A stretch of 64,000 nt of DNA, taken from Humibacillus xanthopallidus (lineage in GTDB: Bacteria > Actinomycetota > Actinomycetes > Actinomycetales > Dermatophilaceae). The position numbers and the translations under genes were made by a program. Under the pieces are notes generated by a model. That model saw nothing but the letters and a program-made list of their open reading frames with translations, made no database searches and was not told the origin of the DNA. Within the stretch, counting starts at the first letter, position 1. Each line of letters begins with the position of its first letter. Below are positions 8,134 through 20,228 of the stretch, piece after piece. The stretch is taken from positions 1,054,001 through 1,118,000 of the forward strand of contig NZ_VFQF01000003.1 of the NCBI RefSeq assembly GCF_006717145.1, written 5' to 3'.

Positions 8134-9347
8134 GGGAGGTTCCCGTCTCGGAAGGATGCGAAGAGCGCTCGCGCCTGCGCGCCGAGCACGACGATCGACT
8201 GGCCCGCGGCGGTGCCGAAGGAGCCCTTGGCGACCCCGCGACCGACCTGCAACGGGCTCAGGGTGTGCAGTCCGGCGGTGAAGGTGAGGATCTGCTCGGC
8301 CGACAGGTTGCTCCGCCCCACCTCGCTGAAGCTCGCGAGTGCGCTGGGGATCGCGGCGGGTCCGGCCAGCTTGGCCTTGACCGCGGCGGCGAGGATGACC
8401 TCACCTTGGTGCCGCGACCGGCCGAAGTCGCCGTCGGGCAGGGTCTTGCGCTCGCGTGCGTAGGCGAGGGCCTCGGCGCCGGAGAGGGTCTGCGGCCCCG
8501 CCTTGATGACGAGGTTCTTGGCGTGGGACGCGACGACGGTGCGGGGGATGACGATCGGCAGGCCGCCCTGGTCGTCGACGATCTTCTTGAAGCCCGAGAA
8601 GCCGAGCACGACGTAGCCCTCGATCGGGAGGCCAGTCACCTCCTTGACGGTCGCGACCTGCGCCTGCGGCCCGCCGAAGACCATGGCCGCGTTGATCTTG
8701 CCCTTGCCGCCGGTGCTGAGCGGCACCCAGAGGTCGCGGGCCAGGCCCATGACCCCGCCCCCACCGCGCCCGTCGACGCCGACGACCTGGAGCACGTCGG
8801 CGCGGGTGCGCTCGAGGGGCTCGCCCTTGCGGGCGTCAGAGCCGATCGCGAGGACCCATCTGGGGCCGGCCGGGCCGAGGCTGGGCTGGGCGATGCCGAG
8901 GGACGGCCACCAGCCACCGACGACCCGCCACGAGGGGCCGACCGCGAGGGTGACGTCGTCACCGGCCGTGACGACGGCGACGGGCGTGCCCTTCCACGAG
9001 CCCATCGACGCCTTGGCGGTCACGGTCGCCGGGCCGGCCGTACGGGTCTTGAGGGCGGCAGCAGCGCTGCGCGAGGCTGATCCGCCGAGGTCGCTCCCGG
9101 CATACAGCCGCGTGACGAGGGCGCCGAGAGCGGCCGGTGCACCGGTCACGGTGACCCCTGCGGACGAGCCGCCCCCGGCGCCAGGGGCGGCAGCGCCCGA
9201 AGACCCCGACGTCCCCGCGGGGGCGTCGGAGCCCTCACCCGTGCAGGCGCCCAGCGTTGTCACGATAACGAGCGTCGCGACGACGGCCGCGACCGGCGTG
9301 CGGCGCTGCCGGCGTGCCAGTCGGGACGGGCGGGACGGTGGGATCAC
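8130..9347 (-). CDS. LytR-CpsA-Psr family lipoprotein
   Basis: A 405-residue exported protein. The N-terminus has basic residues, a hydrophobic stretch and the lipobox LGAC at about residues 32-35, predicting a lipid-anchored protein. Residues 165-330 match the LCP catalytic domain, seen as GSDARKGEPLERTRADVLQVV, LARDLWVPL, INAAMVFGG and ALAYARERKTLPDGDFGRSRHQG, with the Arg and Asp residues used to bind pyrophosphate lipids. LCP enzymes attach glycopolymers to peptidoglycan. A lipobox instead of the usual transmembrane anchor is less common. It overlaps the argA-like gene by 4 bases. The strong clpC terminator lies just upstream. Confidence 0.82.
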   Translation of the reverse strand: MIPPSRPSRLARRQRRTPVAAVVATLVIVTTLGACTGEGSDAPAGTSGSSGAAAPGAGGGSSAGVTVTGAPAALGALVTRLYAGSDLGGSASRSAAAALKTRTAGPATVTAKASMGSWKGTPVAVVTAGDDVTLAVGPSWRVVGGWWPSLGIAQPSLGPAGPRWVLAIGSDARKGEPLERTRADVLQVVGVDGRGGGGVMGLARDLWVPLSTGGKGKINAAMVFGGPQAQVATVKEVTGLPIEGYVVLGFSGFKKIVDDQGGLPIVIPRTVVASHAKNLVIKAGPQTLSGAEALAYARERKTLPDGDFGRSRHQGEVILAAAVKAKLAGPAAIPSALASFSEVGRSNLSAEQILTFTAGLHTLSPLQVGRGVAKGSFGTAAGQSIVVLGAQARALFASFRDGNLP

Positions 9348-9377
9348 GGGCCCACGGTAGACGACAGTGGGGAACGG

Positions 9378-9412
9378 CGGAGGGGCCGGGGACGATGTCC
9401 CAGGCCCCTCCG
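9378..9412 (-). terminator. Intrinsic-type hairpin after clpC
   Basis: CGGAGGGGCC (9378-9387) pairs with GGCCCCTCCG (9403-9412), and an inner GGGAC/GTCCC extends the stem. There is no clear T-run, as is usual for actinobacteria. It lies 22 bases past the clpC stop and before the LCP gene. Confidence 0.7.
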
Positions 9413-9433
9413 GTGGTGCGGTCGTGCGAGCGG

Positions 9434-12055
<2,622 letters not shown>

Positions 12056-12352
12056 GTTCTTCTCCTGACTGATCGAGAGACATCTCGATGCTATCCGTGC
12101 CCGCTGTGGACGAGCACACCCCGACCAACGCCGGTGGTGTCCCTCCTGTTCCCCATCCTGAGCGTCACCGGCTCAGGTTTGCCGTCTGTTCGCCGTGAGC
12201 GGACAGACGCCGGAGGCGCGCTGGCCCCGCCGGTATGCGTGTCGTACCCCTCCAGTGTCCGCTCGCACTGTTGCGGCGGCGTTTCGAGCAGGTCTCCGGG
12301 AGGAAAGCCGCGACGGGGAAGGGCAGGCGGCGGAGGGGGCGCGAACGGCGAC
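12056..12352. other. clpC upstream region
   Basis: This 297-base gap between the methyltransferase stop and the clpC start holds the GTCTGTTCGC palindrome at 12184-12208 and a good ribosome site next to clpC. No clear -35/-10 pair stands out. No small coding frame with a ribosome site was found. Confidence 0.5.
12184..12208. promoter_or_regulatory. 25-base palindrome upstream of clpC, candidate ClgR-like operator
   Basis: GTCTGTTCGC (12184-12193), five spacer bases and GCGGACAGAC (12199-12208) form an inverted repeat with one mismatch per arm pair. The core CGC-N5-GCG agrees with the partly palindromic site bound by ClgR, the activator of clp genes in corynebacteria and streptomycetes, apart from one expected central base. 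It lies 129 bases before the clpC start. A hairpin terminator for the upstream methyltransferase gene is an alternative. Confidence 0.45.
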
Positions 12353-13105
12353 CTAGGCGACCGTGCCCGTGACGAGGGCGAAGGTGATGAAGGCGCCGTC
12401 GTCGGCCTCGAGCATGCCCTGGACGGGCGAGCTGTGCTCACCCTTCAGCTCCAGCACGGCGCGCTCCCACAGCAGCCAGTTGGCGCACCCGTCCTGCTGG
12501 GTGCGGGCCGTCACCGACGTGAAGGCGCGGCTGAACTCCCACTGGCTGCGCAGCCACTCGGACGTGTGCCACGCGGCGCTCTCGGCGCCGACGACCCGGT
12601 CGATGTGCTCGGGGATCTCGCCGAGCTCGCGCACCTCGGCCGTCAGCGCGGGTGTCGCGACCCCGAGCTGCCCACCGGGCACGAGGAACTTCGCGAGGTA
12701 GGGCGGGTAGCTGTCGGCCGTGCCGAAGTACTCCCACGCGTCGATGCTGACGATCGCGTCGAAGGTGCCGTGACCGAAGGGCAGGGCACCTGCGTCGACC
12801 CGCATCGGCAGGACACGGTCGGCGACACCCTCCTTGCGGAAGACCGCTGCCGCCTCGGTCGGGTCGACCCAGAGGTCGGCGGCCACGACGGTGACGCCGT
12901 ACTCCTTGGCGAGGAAGACCGACGTCGCGCCGAGGCCCGAGCCGAGGTCGAGCACCCGCATACCCGGGCGCAGGTCGAGGTCGGTCGCGAGGTCCTCGAG
13001 CAGCCACAGCGGGTGCGGACCCATGTCGAGGTCGACGAGCCACCGCGCGTCGTAGGTGGCGGACTTGGGGTACGCGTCCTTGCTCAGGTGGTCGAGGGCG
13101 GGCAT
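12353..13105 (-). CDS. SAM-dependent methyltransferase, class I
   Basis: A 250-residue Rossmann-fold methyltransferase. The SAM-binding motif I VLDLGSGLGATSVFLAKEYGV is clear near residue 60, followed by VVAADLWV (acidic loop) and IVSIDAWEYFG (motif II region). A GTG at 13123 would add six residues, but a GGAGG ribosome site lies 8 bases before ATG 13105 and decides for the shorter start. The substrate is unknown; the tryptophan-rich middle (AWHTSEWLRSQWEF) suggests a small-molecule methylase. It lies in the same direction as clpC, 297 bases upstream of it. Confidence 0.8.
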   Translation of the reverse strand: MPALDHLSKDAYPKSATYDARWLVDLDMGPHPLWLLEDLATDLDLRPGMRVLDLGSGLGATSVFLAKEYGVTVVAADLWVDPTEAAAVFRKEGVADRVLPMRVDAGALPFGHGTFDAIVSIDAWEYFGTADSYPPYLAKFLVPGGQLGVATPALTAEVRELGEIPEHIDRVVGAESAAWHTSEWLRSQWEFSRAFTSVTARTQQDGCANWLLWERAVLELKGEHSSPVQGMLEADDGAFITFALVTGTVA

Positions 13106-13168
13106 GTCTCGATCCTCCGTCACCGCCGACGAGGGCGTCGAGCCGTTTCACGAGTCGAGTGGCCGGGA

Positions 13169-14509
13169 TCACCCCGGCGTCGGCGCGAACGCCTCACGCA
13201 GCCGGTCGGAGGTGATGTCGGCAACGGAGGTGGCGCCGGTCAGGCCCATCTGGAGGTCGAGCTCGGCCCGCAGGTTGCGCAGCACCTCGGCCACGCCGTC
13301 GGCACCCGCGAGGGCGAGGCCGTAGACGTGCGGCCTACCGACGCCGACCGCAGTCGCACCCAGCGCGAGGGCGACGAAGACGTCTGCGCCGCAACGGATT
13401 CCGCTGTCGAAGATGACGGGGGCAGACGAGCCGGCGTCACGCACTGCTGCCACGACGCCGGGGAGGGCGTCGAGCGCCGCCACCGACCGGTCGACCTGCC
13501 GCCCGCCGTGGTTCGAGACGTAGATGCCGTCGACCCCGACGTCGAGGGCCCTGCGGGCGTCGTCGGGGTGGAGGATCCCCTTGAGCACGATGGGGAGGCT
13601 CGTCAGCTCGCGCAGCCGCGGCACGTCGGCCCACGTCAGCGACGGCCGGCTGAAGACCTCGAGGAAGGTCTCGACCGCAGCCCGAGGCTCCTTGGCGATG
13701 AGGTTGTCGCGCGTGCGGCCGGGGTGGTTGCGGCTCATCGACAGGAGCGTGCCGATCGCCGCCGGGGTGGGCCGCGGGCGAGCCGGCGGCGATCCCGCCG
13801 CCCGCTCCGGCTCCGCCCCCTGCGCGGCGGCCTCCCGGGCCACCCGCTCGGCGACGCGCCGCTGGAAGACGGGGTCGGACGTGTACTGGGCGATCCCCTC
13901 GCCGCGGGCGAAGGGCAGGTGCCCGAGGTCGAGGTCGCGTGGTCGCCAGCCGAGGTATGCCGTGTCGAGCGTGACGACGATCGCCTCGCTCCCGCACGCC
14001 TCCGCGCGCGCCACCAGGCTGGCGACGAGGTCGTCGTCGCTGCTCCAGTACAGCTGGTACCAGTGGCCGGAGCCGCGGAGGGTGCGCGCGATCTCCTCCA
14101 TCGGGACCGAGGCCTGGGTGCTGATGATCTGGGTGACGTGCTGGTCGCGCGCCCCGGCGGCCACCGCCCGGTCGGCCTCGTCGTGCGCCATCGACAGCAC
14201 GCCGATCGGCGCGACGAGCAGAGGGCTCTCGTGCCCGCGGCCGAAGATCTCGACGCCGGTGTCACGCGAGGTCGTGTCGACGAGCATGCGCGGCACGACC
14301 TGCCACCGGTCGAAGGCCGAGACGTTGGCCCGCGCCGTCGCCTCCGACCCGGCGGAGCCGGCGACGTAGGCAAAACCCCTGCGCGACATGACTTTTCGCG
14401 CTTCGGCTTCGAGGGTCGAGCTGTCGGTGGGGACCCGTGGGCGGTGCCCGAAGGCGCCCGCTCCATAGATCGCGGACTGGACGCTACGGCCGAACCCGAC
14501 AGACGGCAT
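13169..14509 (-). CDS. FMN-dependent alpha-hydroxy-acid oxidase (lactate 2-monooxygenase-like)
   Basis: A 446-residue TIM-barrel flavoenzyme that oxidises L-2-hydroxy acids such as lactate. FMN-family signatures are present in order: FDRWQVVPRMLVDTTSRD, LLVAPIGV, YQLYWSSDDD, the catalytic-base motif SNHGGRQVDRS near 360, and the phosphate-binding FDSGIRCGADVFVALALGA near 395. An insertion around residues 235-265 is Ala/Pro/Arg-rich, as in the loop of lactate monooxygenases. ATG 14509 has GGAGG about 8 bases upstream. The exact substrate (lactate, glycolate or mandelate) cannot be assigned. Confidence 0.88.
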   Translation of the reverse strand: MPSVGFGRSVQSAIYGAGAFGHRPRVPTDSSTLEAEARKVMSRRGFAYVAGSAGSEATARANVSAFDRWQVVPRMLVDTTSRDTGVEIFGRGHESPLLVAPIGVLSMAHDEADRAVAAGARDQHVTQIISTQASVPMEEIARTLRGSGHWYQLYWSSDDDLVASLVARAEACGSEAIVVTLDTAYLGWRPRDLDLGHLPFARGEGIAQYTSDPVFQRRVAERVAREAAAQGAEPERAAGSPPARPRPTPAAIGTLLSMSRNHPGRTRDNLIAKEPRAAVETFLEVFSRPSLTWADVPRLRELTSLPIVLKGILHPDDARRALDVGVDGIYVSNHGGRQVDRSVAALDALPGVVAAVRDAGSSAPVIFDSGIRCGADVFVALALGATAVGVGRPHVYGLALAGADGVAEVLRNLRAELDLQMGLTGATSVADITSDRLREAFAPTPG

Positions 14510-14592
14510 ACCTGCTCCTCCAGCTCGTCACGTTCGCGCGCCCGCCGCGCGACGCGTTCTCCGGAGTCTGCCGCAGGTAGGCGGGCAGCGGA

Positions 14593-14618
14593 ACGGGGAC
14601 CGGCGAACCGGTCCCCGT
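14593..14618 (-). terminator. Hairpin after the giant secreted-protein gene
   Basis: ACGGGGACCGG (14593-14603) and CCGGTCCCCGT (14608-14618) form a perfect 11-base-pair stem with a 4-base loop, starting 24 bases after the stop at 14643. No T-run follows. Confidence 0.75.
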
Positions 14619-14642
14619 CCGTCTGACGTCAGGCCGGAGCCG

Positions 14643-17600
14643 TCAGATCAGGTTGTTGTTGAACTTGTCGAGCGTGGTGGCGAGGCTGTTCATGGTCGCC
14701 GCATCCGACGCGCTGATCGTCGTGTGCGTCAGCCCGTCGAACTTGTACTTCCCGAGCAGCAGCACCGCCTGGTTGATCGAGCCGGTCACCGTCATCGCTG
14801 AACCCGCCTTGTAGTTGAGCTCGGCGGCGACGAGTTGGGCGGCGAGGTTGAAGGCCGGATCGCTGGCCATCTTCTTCTTGCCGTCGATCGTCGTCTTGTT
14901 CAGCAGGTTGACGGCCTTGCCGCAGTCCTGTGCCTGCATCTGCGTGCCGGATCCCGTCTTGAGCGCCAGGTACGTGGTCGCCCCGTAGCCCGGCCATGTG
15001 CCACTCGTCGCCGAGACCACGAGCCCTGTCGCTCCGAACTTGAACAGGGTGATGTCCAACGAGTTCTTCTGCTTCAGAGCGGACTTCGTGCACGAGGCCC
15101 AGTTCTTCCAGTAGCCGATGGTGAGACCGAAGCCACCCGGCGGTCGCTTGTTGAGCACCTGGAAGGCGGTCGGGTCAGGACCCACCTGGGCGACGAAGTC
15201 CAGGCAGTAGACGTTGTTGATCACGCCCGGGTTGAGGGTGACCCCGTCGGTCAGGAACTGCTCCGGCACGAACTGCCCGGGTCCGAGGTTGATCAGCCAG
15301 CCGGCGTCCACGAGGTTCTCGCAGACCTGGTAGTGGTTACCAGGAGTGAGCGATGTGGCGAAGGTGAACTGACCGAGGTTCGCGGCGTTGGCGACCTGCG
15401 TCTCCAGGATGGTGCCGGGGTTGCCGATGATGTTCGTCGCGCCCTGCCGCAGCGTGAAGGTGAACGACTCGGAGCCTGTCGGCGGCTGCGGGTTCGAGCC
15501 GTCGGCGTTCGCCACCGTCTTGATCACCTTGGCCGACCCTCTGAGCCGGTTGGTGAAGGTGCAGGTCACCGTCTCGCCCGGCTGGAGCGAGATCGAGCCG
15601 ACCGCGCTCCCGTCGTCACACGACTTGCCGATGAGATCCCACAGAGCAGGGATGTTGACCTCGGCGACGCCGTACGTGCCGGCGACGAGGTAGCCCGAGT
15701 CGTTGCTCTGCCCGTCGGTCAGGAAGAAGTTCGTGACCGAGTAGCTCGGGTCGAACTCGAACTTCTGCGTGGAGCCGGAGGGCTGGGTGATCTTCTTGAC
15801 GATGATCTTGCCGCGCTCCTTGTTCGTGAAGGTGCACGTGACGGTCTCGCCCGGGTCGAGCTTGAACGTCGCCTTGGCGGTTGCGACGCTGCCGGAGCTC
15901 ACCGTCGCGCTGCTTCCGTCGTTGCAGGTGATGCTCTGCAGATCCCAGCCGGTCGGCACGGTCTCCGTGGAGGAGTACGTGCCGGGAGCGAGGTCGCCCT
16001 TCGTGATCGTCTCGCCGTTGCCGATCTGGCCGGCCGCGTCACCGGTGAAGGTGAACTGGTCGGTCGCCGACGTGGGGTCGGTGATCTTCTTGACGATGAT
16101 CGTGCCGCGTTGGGTGTTGGTGAAGGTGCAGGTCACGGTCTCGCCCGGGTCGAGCTTGAAGGTGGCCTTGGCCGTCGCCAGGTCTGCAGTGCTGTTGGTG
16201 TCGTCGCAGACGAGGCCCGTGAGGTCCCAACCCGCAGGCACGGTCTCGGTGGACGTGTAGGTGCCGGGCAGGAGGCCCGAGACCACGATGGACCCGCCGT
16301 TGCCGATCTGGCCGGCCGCGTCACCGGTGAAGGTGAACTTGTCGGTCGCCGACGTCGGGTTGGTGATCTTCTTGACGACGATCGTGCCGCGTTGGGTGTT
16401 GGTGAAGGTGCAGGTCACGGTCTCGCCCGGGTCGAGCTTGAAGGTGGCCTTGTCGGTCGCCAGGTCCCCGCTGCTGTTGGTGTCGTCGCAGGTGAGCTTT
16501 GTCAGGTTCCAGCCGGCTGGCTCCGTCTCGGTCGAGAAGTATGTGCCGGGCTTGAGGTTGCCGACCGTGATGTTCCCACCGTTGCCTATCTGTCCGGCCG
16601 CGTCACCGGTGAAGGTGAACTGGTCGGTCGCCGACGCGGGGTCGGTGATCTTCTTGACGATGATCGTGCCGCGTTGGGTGTTGGTGAAGGTGCAGGTCAC
16701 GGTCTCGCCCGGATCGAGCTTGAACGTCGCCTTTGCCGTCCCCAGGTCCCCGCTGCTGTTGGTGTCGTCGCACACCAGGCCCGTGAGGTCCCAACCTGCA
16801 GGCACGGTCTCGGTGGAGAAGTAGGTGCCTGGGACGAGATTGCCCTTCGTGATCGTCTCGCCGTTGCCGATCTTGCCGGCCGCGTCACCGGTGAAGGTGA
16901 ACTGGTCGGTCGCCGATGTCGGGTTGGTGATCTTCTTGACGATGATCGTGCCGCGTTGGGTGTTGGTGAAGGTGCAGGTCACGGTCTCGCCCGGGTCGAG
17001 CTTGAACGTCGCCTTTGCCGTCCCCAGGTCCCCGCTGCTGTTGGTGTCGTCGCACACCAGGCCCGTGAGGTCCCAACCTGCAGGCACGGTCTCGGTGGAG
17101 AAGTACGTGCCGGGCTGCAGACCCGTCACCACGATCGTCTCGCCGTTGCCTATCTGTCCGGCCGCGTCACCGGTGAAGGTGAACTGGTCGGTCGCCGACG
17201 CGGGGTCGGTGATCTTCTTGACGATGATCGTGCCGCGTTGGGTGTTGGTGAAGGTGCAGGTCACGGTCTCGCCCGGATCGAGCTTGAACGTCGCCTTTGC
17301 CGTCCCCAGGTCCCCGCTGCTGTTGGTGTCGTCGCACACCAGGCCCGTGAGGTCCCAACCTGCAGGCACGGTCTCGGTCGAGAAGTACGTGCCGGGCTTG
17401 AGGTTCCCGACGACGATGGACCCGCCGTTGCCGATCTGCCCGGCCGCGTCACCGGTGAAGGTGAACTGGTCGGTCGCCGTCGTCGGGTTGGTGATCTTCT
17501 TGACGATGATCTTCCCGCGTTCGGTGTCGGTGAAGGTGCAGGTCACGGTCTCGCCCGCGTCGAGCTTGAAGGTGGCCTTGGCCGTCGCGAGATCGCCGGT

Positions 17601-20228
17601 GCTGTTGCTGTCGTCGCAGACGAGGCCCGTGAGGTCCCAACCCGCAGGCACAGCCTCCGTTGACGTGTAGGTGCCGGGCTTGAGGCCCGACACCACGATG
17701 GACCCGCCGTTGCCGATCTGGCCGGCCGCGTCACCGGTGAAGGTGAACGTGTCGGTCGCCGTCGTCGGGTCGGTGATCTTCTTGACGATGATCGTGCCGC
17801 GCTGCGTGTTGGTGAAGTCGCAGTGCACCGTCTCGCCGGGGTCGAGCTTGATCGCGTCGATCTTGCTGCCGTCGTCGCAGATGGCTCCGGTCTGGTCCCA
17901 TCCGGTGGGGGTGAGTTCCGCGACGGAGTAGGTGCCCGGCACGAGCAGGCCGGAGTCGTTGCTCTTGCCATCCGTCAGCGTGAAGTTCGGCCCGTAGCTG
18001 CTCGTGAAGGTGAACTCCTGGATCGAACCCGGTGGATCGGTGTACTTCGTGACGATGATCCTGCCGCGCAAGGTGTTGACGAAGTTGCAGGAGAGGATCT
18101 TGCCGCTGTCGATCGTCAGGTCGAGCGTGAACGAGCACGTCCGCGCCGTCTTGTCGGTCGTGACCCGGGCGGCGACACCATTGACGTCACCGGTGAGGCC
18201 CGTCAGGTCGTAGCCGGCCTGCTGGGTCTCGGTGATGGTGTAGGTGCCACCATCGACGTCGAGAGAGCTCGTGAAGGCGTTGTAGCCGCTGCCGGCAGCG
18301 ACGTCGGTGAGCTTCTCCGAGAGGCCGTTGGGTCCGGTCAGCGTGAAGGTCCAGTTTCCCGAGCTGACCGGAAGCGTGTCCTTCTTGACCCTGGCCGAGG
18401 CTGCCGGGGCTGAGTTGGTCACCGGGAAGGTCAGCGCACAGGTGCTCTTCTGGCCGGCCACGAGGCTGAAGGTCTTCGCACCCGTGGTCTGGGCGCCGTA
18501 GGGCGCGGTCGCGTCCTCGGCAAAGGCGTACGAGCCGGTGACGTCGAGACCGGTCAGGGTTCCCGAGCCCACCGGTCCCTTCGAGCTCGCGGGCAGGGTC
18601 GCCGTCGTGCTGCTCCCCGTGTCCACGCCGCCCTTGAGCAGGTGGAACGTGAACACGAGCTGCTGGGCGATCGAGAGGCTGGCCGTCTTCGTGACGGTCG
18701 CGCTACCCGTGGCGTTGGTGGAGATGTTGACGTCCAGGCTCGCCTGAGTCGTGAACCCGTCCGAGCCGGTCAGGGTCGCGGTGTCGGACAGCTTGCCGGT
18801 GGTGACGATCGCGGACGGGGAGTAGATCGTCTTGTTGAAGGTCACCGAGCCCGAGTCGGACTGGATGCCCGACGTCCAGGTCACCGGACCGACCGTCTTC
18901 GTGCCCAGGGTGTAGCCGTTGCCGTAGGTGCCGGAGGCGCCACTGGTGGAGTCGACCGAGAACTGCAGTCCGGTGCCGGTCAGCGACTCGACGTCACTGA
19001 TCACGGCACTGCTGTTGCTCGAGCTGCCCGATGGCGTGACGGTCGCGCTCGCCGTGGCCTGGGTGGTCCCGGGCACCGGCAGTCCGGTCGCCTTGTCCGT
19101 GTAGGTCGCGGTCGCGACGTCGTTGAGGTTTGTCGTGCCCGACGGGACGGTGGTCGTGTGAGTCAGCACGAGGAAGTTGGCCGTGTTCGCCGGGACGTCC
19201 TTCGCTCCGGACGTCACCGTGTCCAGCACGGTCGTGCCGGAGCGGATGTTGTCGGTGACGTCGACGGTGACGACGCGTGCTGCGGGGTTCGTCGCGTAGA
19301 CATGCGTGATGATGGTGATCGGCCCGGTCGGCGTCACCGCCTTCTTGGTCCACGTGACCTTGATCGCCACACCCTGGCTGTAGGTGTCCGCTCCGGAGCA
19401 GGTGTTGGCGAAGGTGATCGTCGCCGGGGTCGCGCTCTTGGTGACGTCCCAGGCGAAGTCGCTGTTCTGCGTGGCGCTCATGTCCTTGGAGATGGACTGC
19501 GGCGTGATCTCCTTGACCGGGATCGAGACTTCCTTGCTGCCGACGCCGGACGTGCCCAGAGTGTCGTTGGCGAGGTTGAAGTGCAGCGAGGAGCCGGGGA
19601 AGGCGTGCGAGCCGATCGCGAGGCGCGCGAAGGCGTCGTAGACGCAGGTCGTGTTCTTCGCCTGGCCCGTGACGCTGAGCACGCGGTAGAGCGTCGTGCC
19701 GACGCCCCCCAGGCCCGGGGCGGCGTACTGGGGTGAGGACGAGGCCAGGGTGCCGCAGCCGGCGGCGGACGACAGCGTCGTGTTGAGCACCGGGGTTCCG
19801 CCGGAGTCCGACGAGAGGACGTCGTAGCCCGGGACGCCTGTCGGGCACCCCGTCGCCCCACTCCCGTCGGCGCAGTTGTCGACCGCCACGGCGAACGCGA
19901 AGTTCTGCGTGGCCGGTGCGGAGTTGCCCGCCTGGACCGTGACGCGCAGGGGCACGAGGTCGAGCTCGTTCCACCCCTTGCCGAGGTTACCGGTCGTGTA
20001 GGCGGTGTCGGGGCAGATGAACTTGCCGCCGTTCGGCAGCGTGATCGTGCCGTCGTTCTTGCAGCCCTCCAAGGTGTAGCTGATGCCGTCACCGGCGGTG
20101 GCCGCGTTGGCCGGTGCCGCCGTGACCATGATTCCAAGGGCACTCGACGCGATGACAGCGAGGGTGGCGAAGAAGGTGATCACCGCTCGCGGTAGTCGCG
20201 CCCGCGTGCCGTTGTGAGGCTTTTTCAC
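14643..20228 (-). CDS. Giant secreted CnaB/prealbumin-repeat protein with GYWKNW C-terminal domain
   Basis: An 1861-residue exported protein. The first 43 residues are a signal peptide (KKP...ARLPRAVITFFA... ending PANA). Residues about 44-720 are Thr/Ser-rich beta-domains. From about 725 come nine beta-sandwich repeats beginning RG-x-IIVKK; seven are nearly identical at 94 residues. Each has a Lys in the first strand, a Glu in STET-PAGW and an Asn in CTFTNT, the triad expected for an intramolecular isopeptide bond, plus two conserved Cys. The last 190 residues start FGLTIGYWKNW and form a separate domain. There is no LPxTG, C-terminal helix or sortase nearby. GTG 20228 follows a strong GGAGG. 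An adhesin or surface-fibre role is inference. Confidence 0.85.
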   Translation of the reverse strand: MKKPHNGTRARLPRAVITFFATLAVIASSALGIMVTAAPANAATAGDGISYTLEGCKNDGTITLPNGGKFICPDTAYTTGNLGKGWNELDLVPLRVTVQAGNSAPATQNFAFAVAVDNCADGSGATGCPTGVPGYDVLSSDSGGTPVLNTTLSSAAGCGTLASSSPQYAAPGLGGVGTTLYRVLSVTGQAKNTTCVYDAFARLAIGSHAFPGSSLHFNLANDTLGTSGVGSKEVSIPVKEITPQSISKDMSATQNSDFAWDVTKSATPATITFANTCSGADTYSQGVAIKVTWTKKAVTPTGPITIITHVYATNPAARVVTVDVTDNIRSGTTVLDTVTSGAKDVPANTANFLVLTHTTTVPSGTTNLNDVATATYTDKATGLPVPGTTQATASATVTPSGSSSNSSAVISDVESLTGTGLQFSVDSTSGASGTYGNGYTLGTKTVGPVTWTSGIQSDSGSVTFNKTIYSPSAIVTTGKLSDTATLTGSDGFTTQASLDVNISTNATGSATVTKTASLSIAQQLVFTFHLLKGGVDTGSSTTATLPASSKGPVGSGTLTGLDVTGSYAFAEDATAPYGAQTTGAKTFSLVAGQKSTCALTFPVTNSAPAASARVKKDTLPVSSGNWTFTLTGPNGLSEKLTDVAAGSGYNAFTSSLDVDGGTYTITETQQAGYDLTGLTGDVNGVAARVTTDKTARTCSFTLDLTIDSGKILSCNFVNTLRGRIIVTKYTDPPGSIQEFTFTSSYGPNFTLTDGKSNDSGLLVPGTYSVAELTPTGWDQTGAICDDGSKIDAIKLDPGETVHCDFTNTQRGTIIVKKITDPTTATDTFTFTGDAAGQIGNGGSIVVSGLKPGTYTSTEAVPAGWDLTGLVCDDSNSTGDLATAKATFKLDAGETVTCTFTDTERGKIIVKKITNPTTATDQFTFTGDAAGQIGNGGSIVVGNLKPGTYFSTETVPAGWDLTGLVCDDTNSSGDLGTAKATFKLDPGETVTCTFTNTQRGTIIVKKITDPASATDQFTFTGDAAGQIGNGETIVVTGLQPGTYFSTETVPAGWDLTGLVCDDTNSSGDLGTAKATFKLDPGETVTCTFTNTQRGTIIVKKITNPTSATDQFTFTGDAAGKIGNGETITKGNLVPGTYFSTETVPAGWDLTGLVCDDTNSSGDLGTAKATFKLDPGETVTCTFTNTQRGTIIVKKITDPASATDQFTFTGDAAGQIGNGGNITVGNLKPGTYFSTETEPAGWNLTKLTCDDTNSSGDLATDKATFKLDPGETVTCTFTNTQRGTIVVKKITNPTSATDKFTFTGDAAGQIGNGGSIVVSGLLPGTYTSTETVPAGWDLTGLVCDDTNSTADLATAKATFKLDPGETVTCTFTNTQRGTIIVKKITDPTSATDQFTFTGDAAGQIGNGETITKGDLAPGTYSSTETVPTGWDLQSITCNDGSSATVSSGSVATAKATFKLDPGETVTCTFTNKERGKIIVKKITQPSGSTQKFEFDPSYSVTNFFLTDGQSNDSGYLVAGTYGVAEVNIPALWDLIGKSCDDGSAVGSISLQPGETVTCTFTNRLRGSAKVIKTVANADGSNPQPPTGSESFTFTLRQGATNIIGNPGTILETQVANAANLGQFTFATSLTPGNHYQVCENLVDAGWLINLGPGQFVPEQFLTDGVTLNPGVINNVYCLDFVAQVGPDPTAFQVLNKRPPGGFGLTIGYWKNWASCTKSALKQKNSLDITLFKFGATGLVVSATSGTWPGYGATTYLALKTGSGTQMQAQDCGKAVNLLNKTTIDGKKKMASDPAFNLAAQLVAAELNYKAGSAMTVTGSINQAVLLLGKYKFDGLTHTTISASDAATMNSLATTLDKFNNNLI
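15790..17800 (-). repeat. Seven tandem 282-base coding repeats
   Basis: Inside the giant gene, repeats start about 282 bases apart (roughly 17780, 17498, 17216, 16934, 16652, 16370 and 16088 on the minus strand). Several neighbours share long identical runs including synonymous positions, for example the units around 16603-16794 and 17167-17358. This implies recent expansion or gene conversion. More divergent units flank both sides. Confidence 0.9.

Noticed and set aside
14835-17663. A 942-codon plus-strand open frame antisense to the giant secreted-protein gene
   Set aside because: It mirrors the 282-base repeats of the real gene, which has a signal peptide and conserved domains. No ribosome site or family resemblance.
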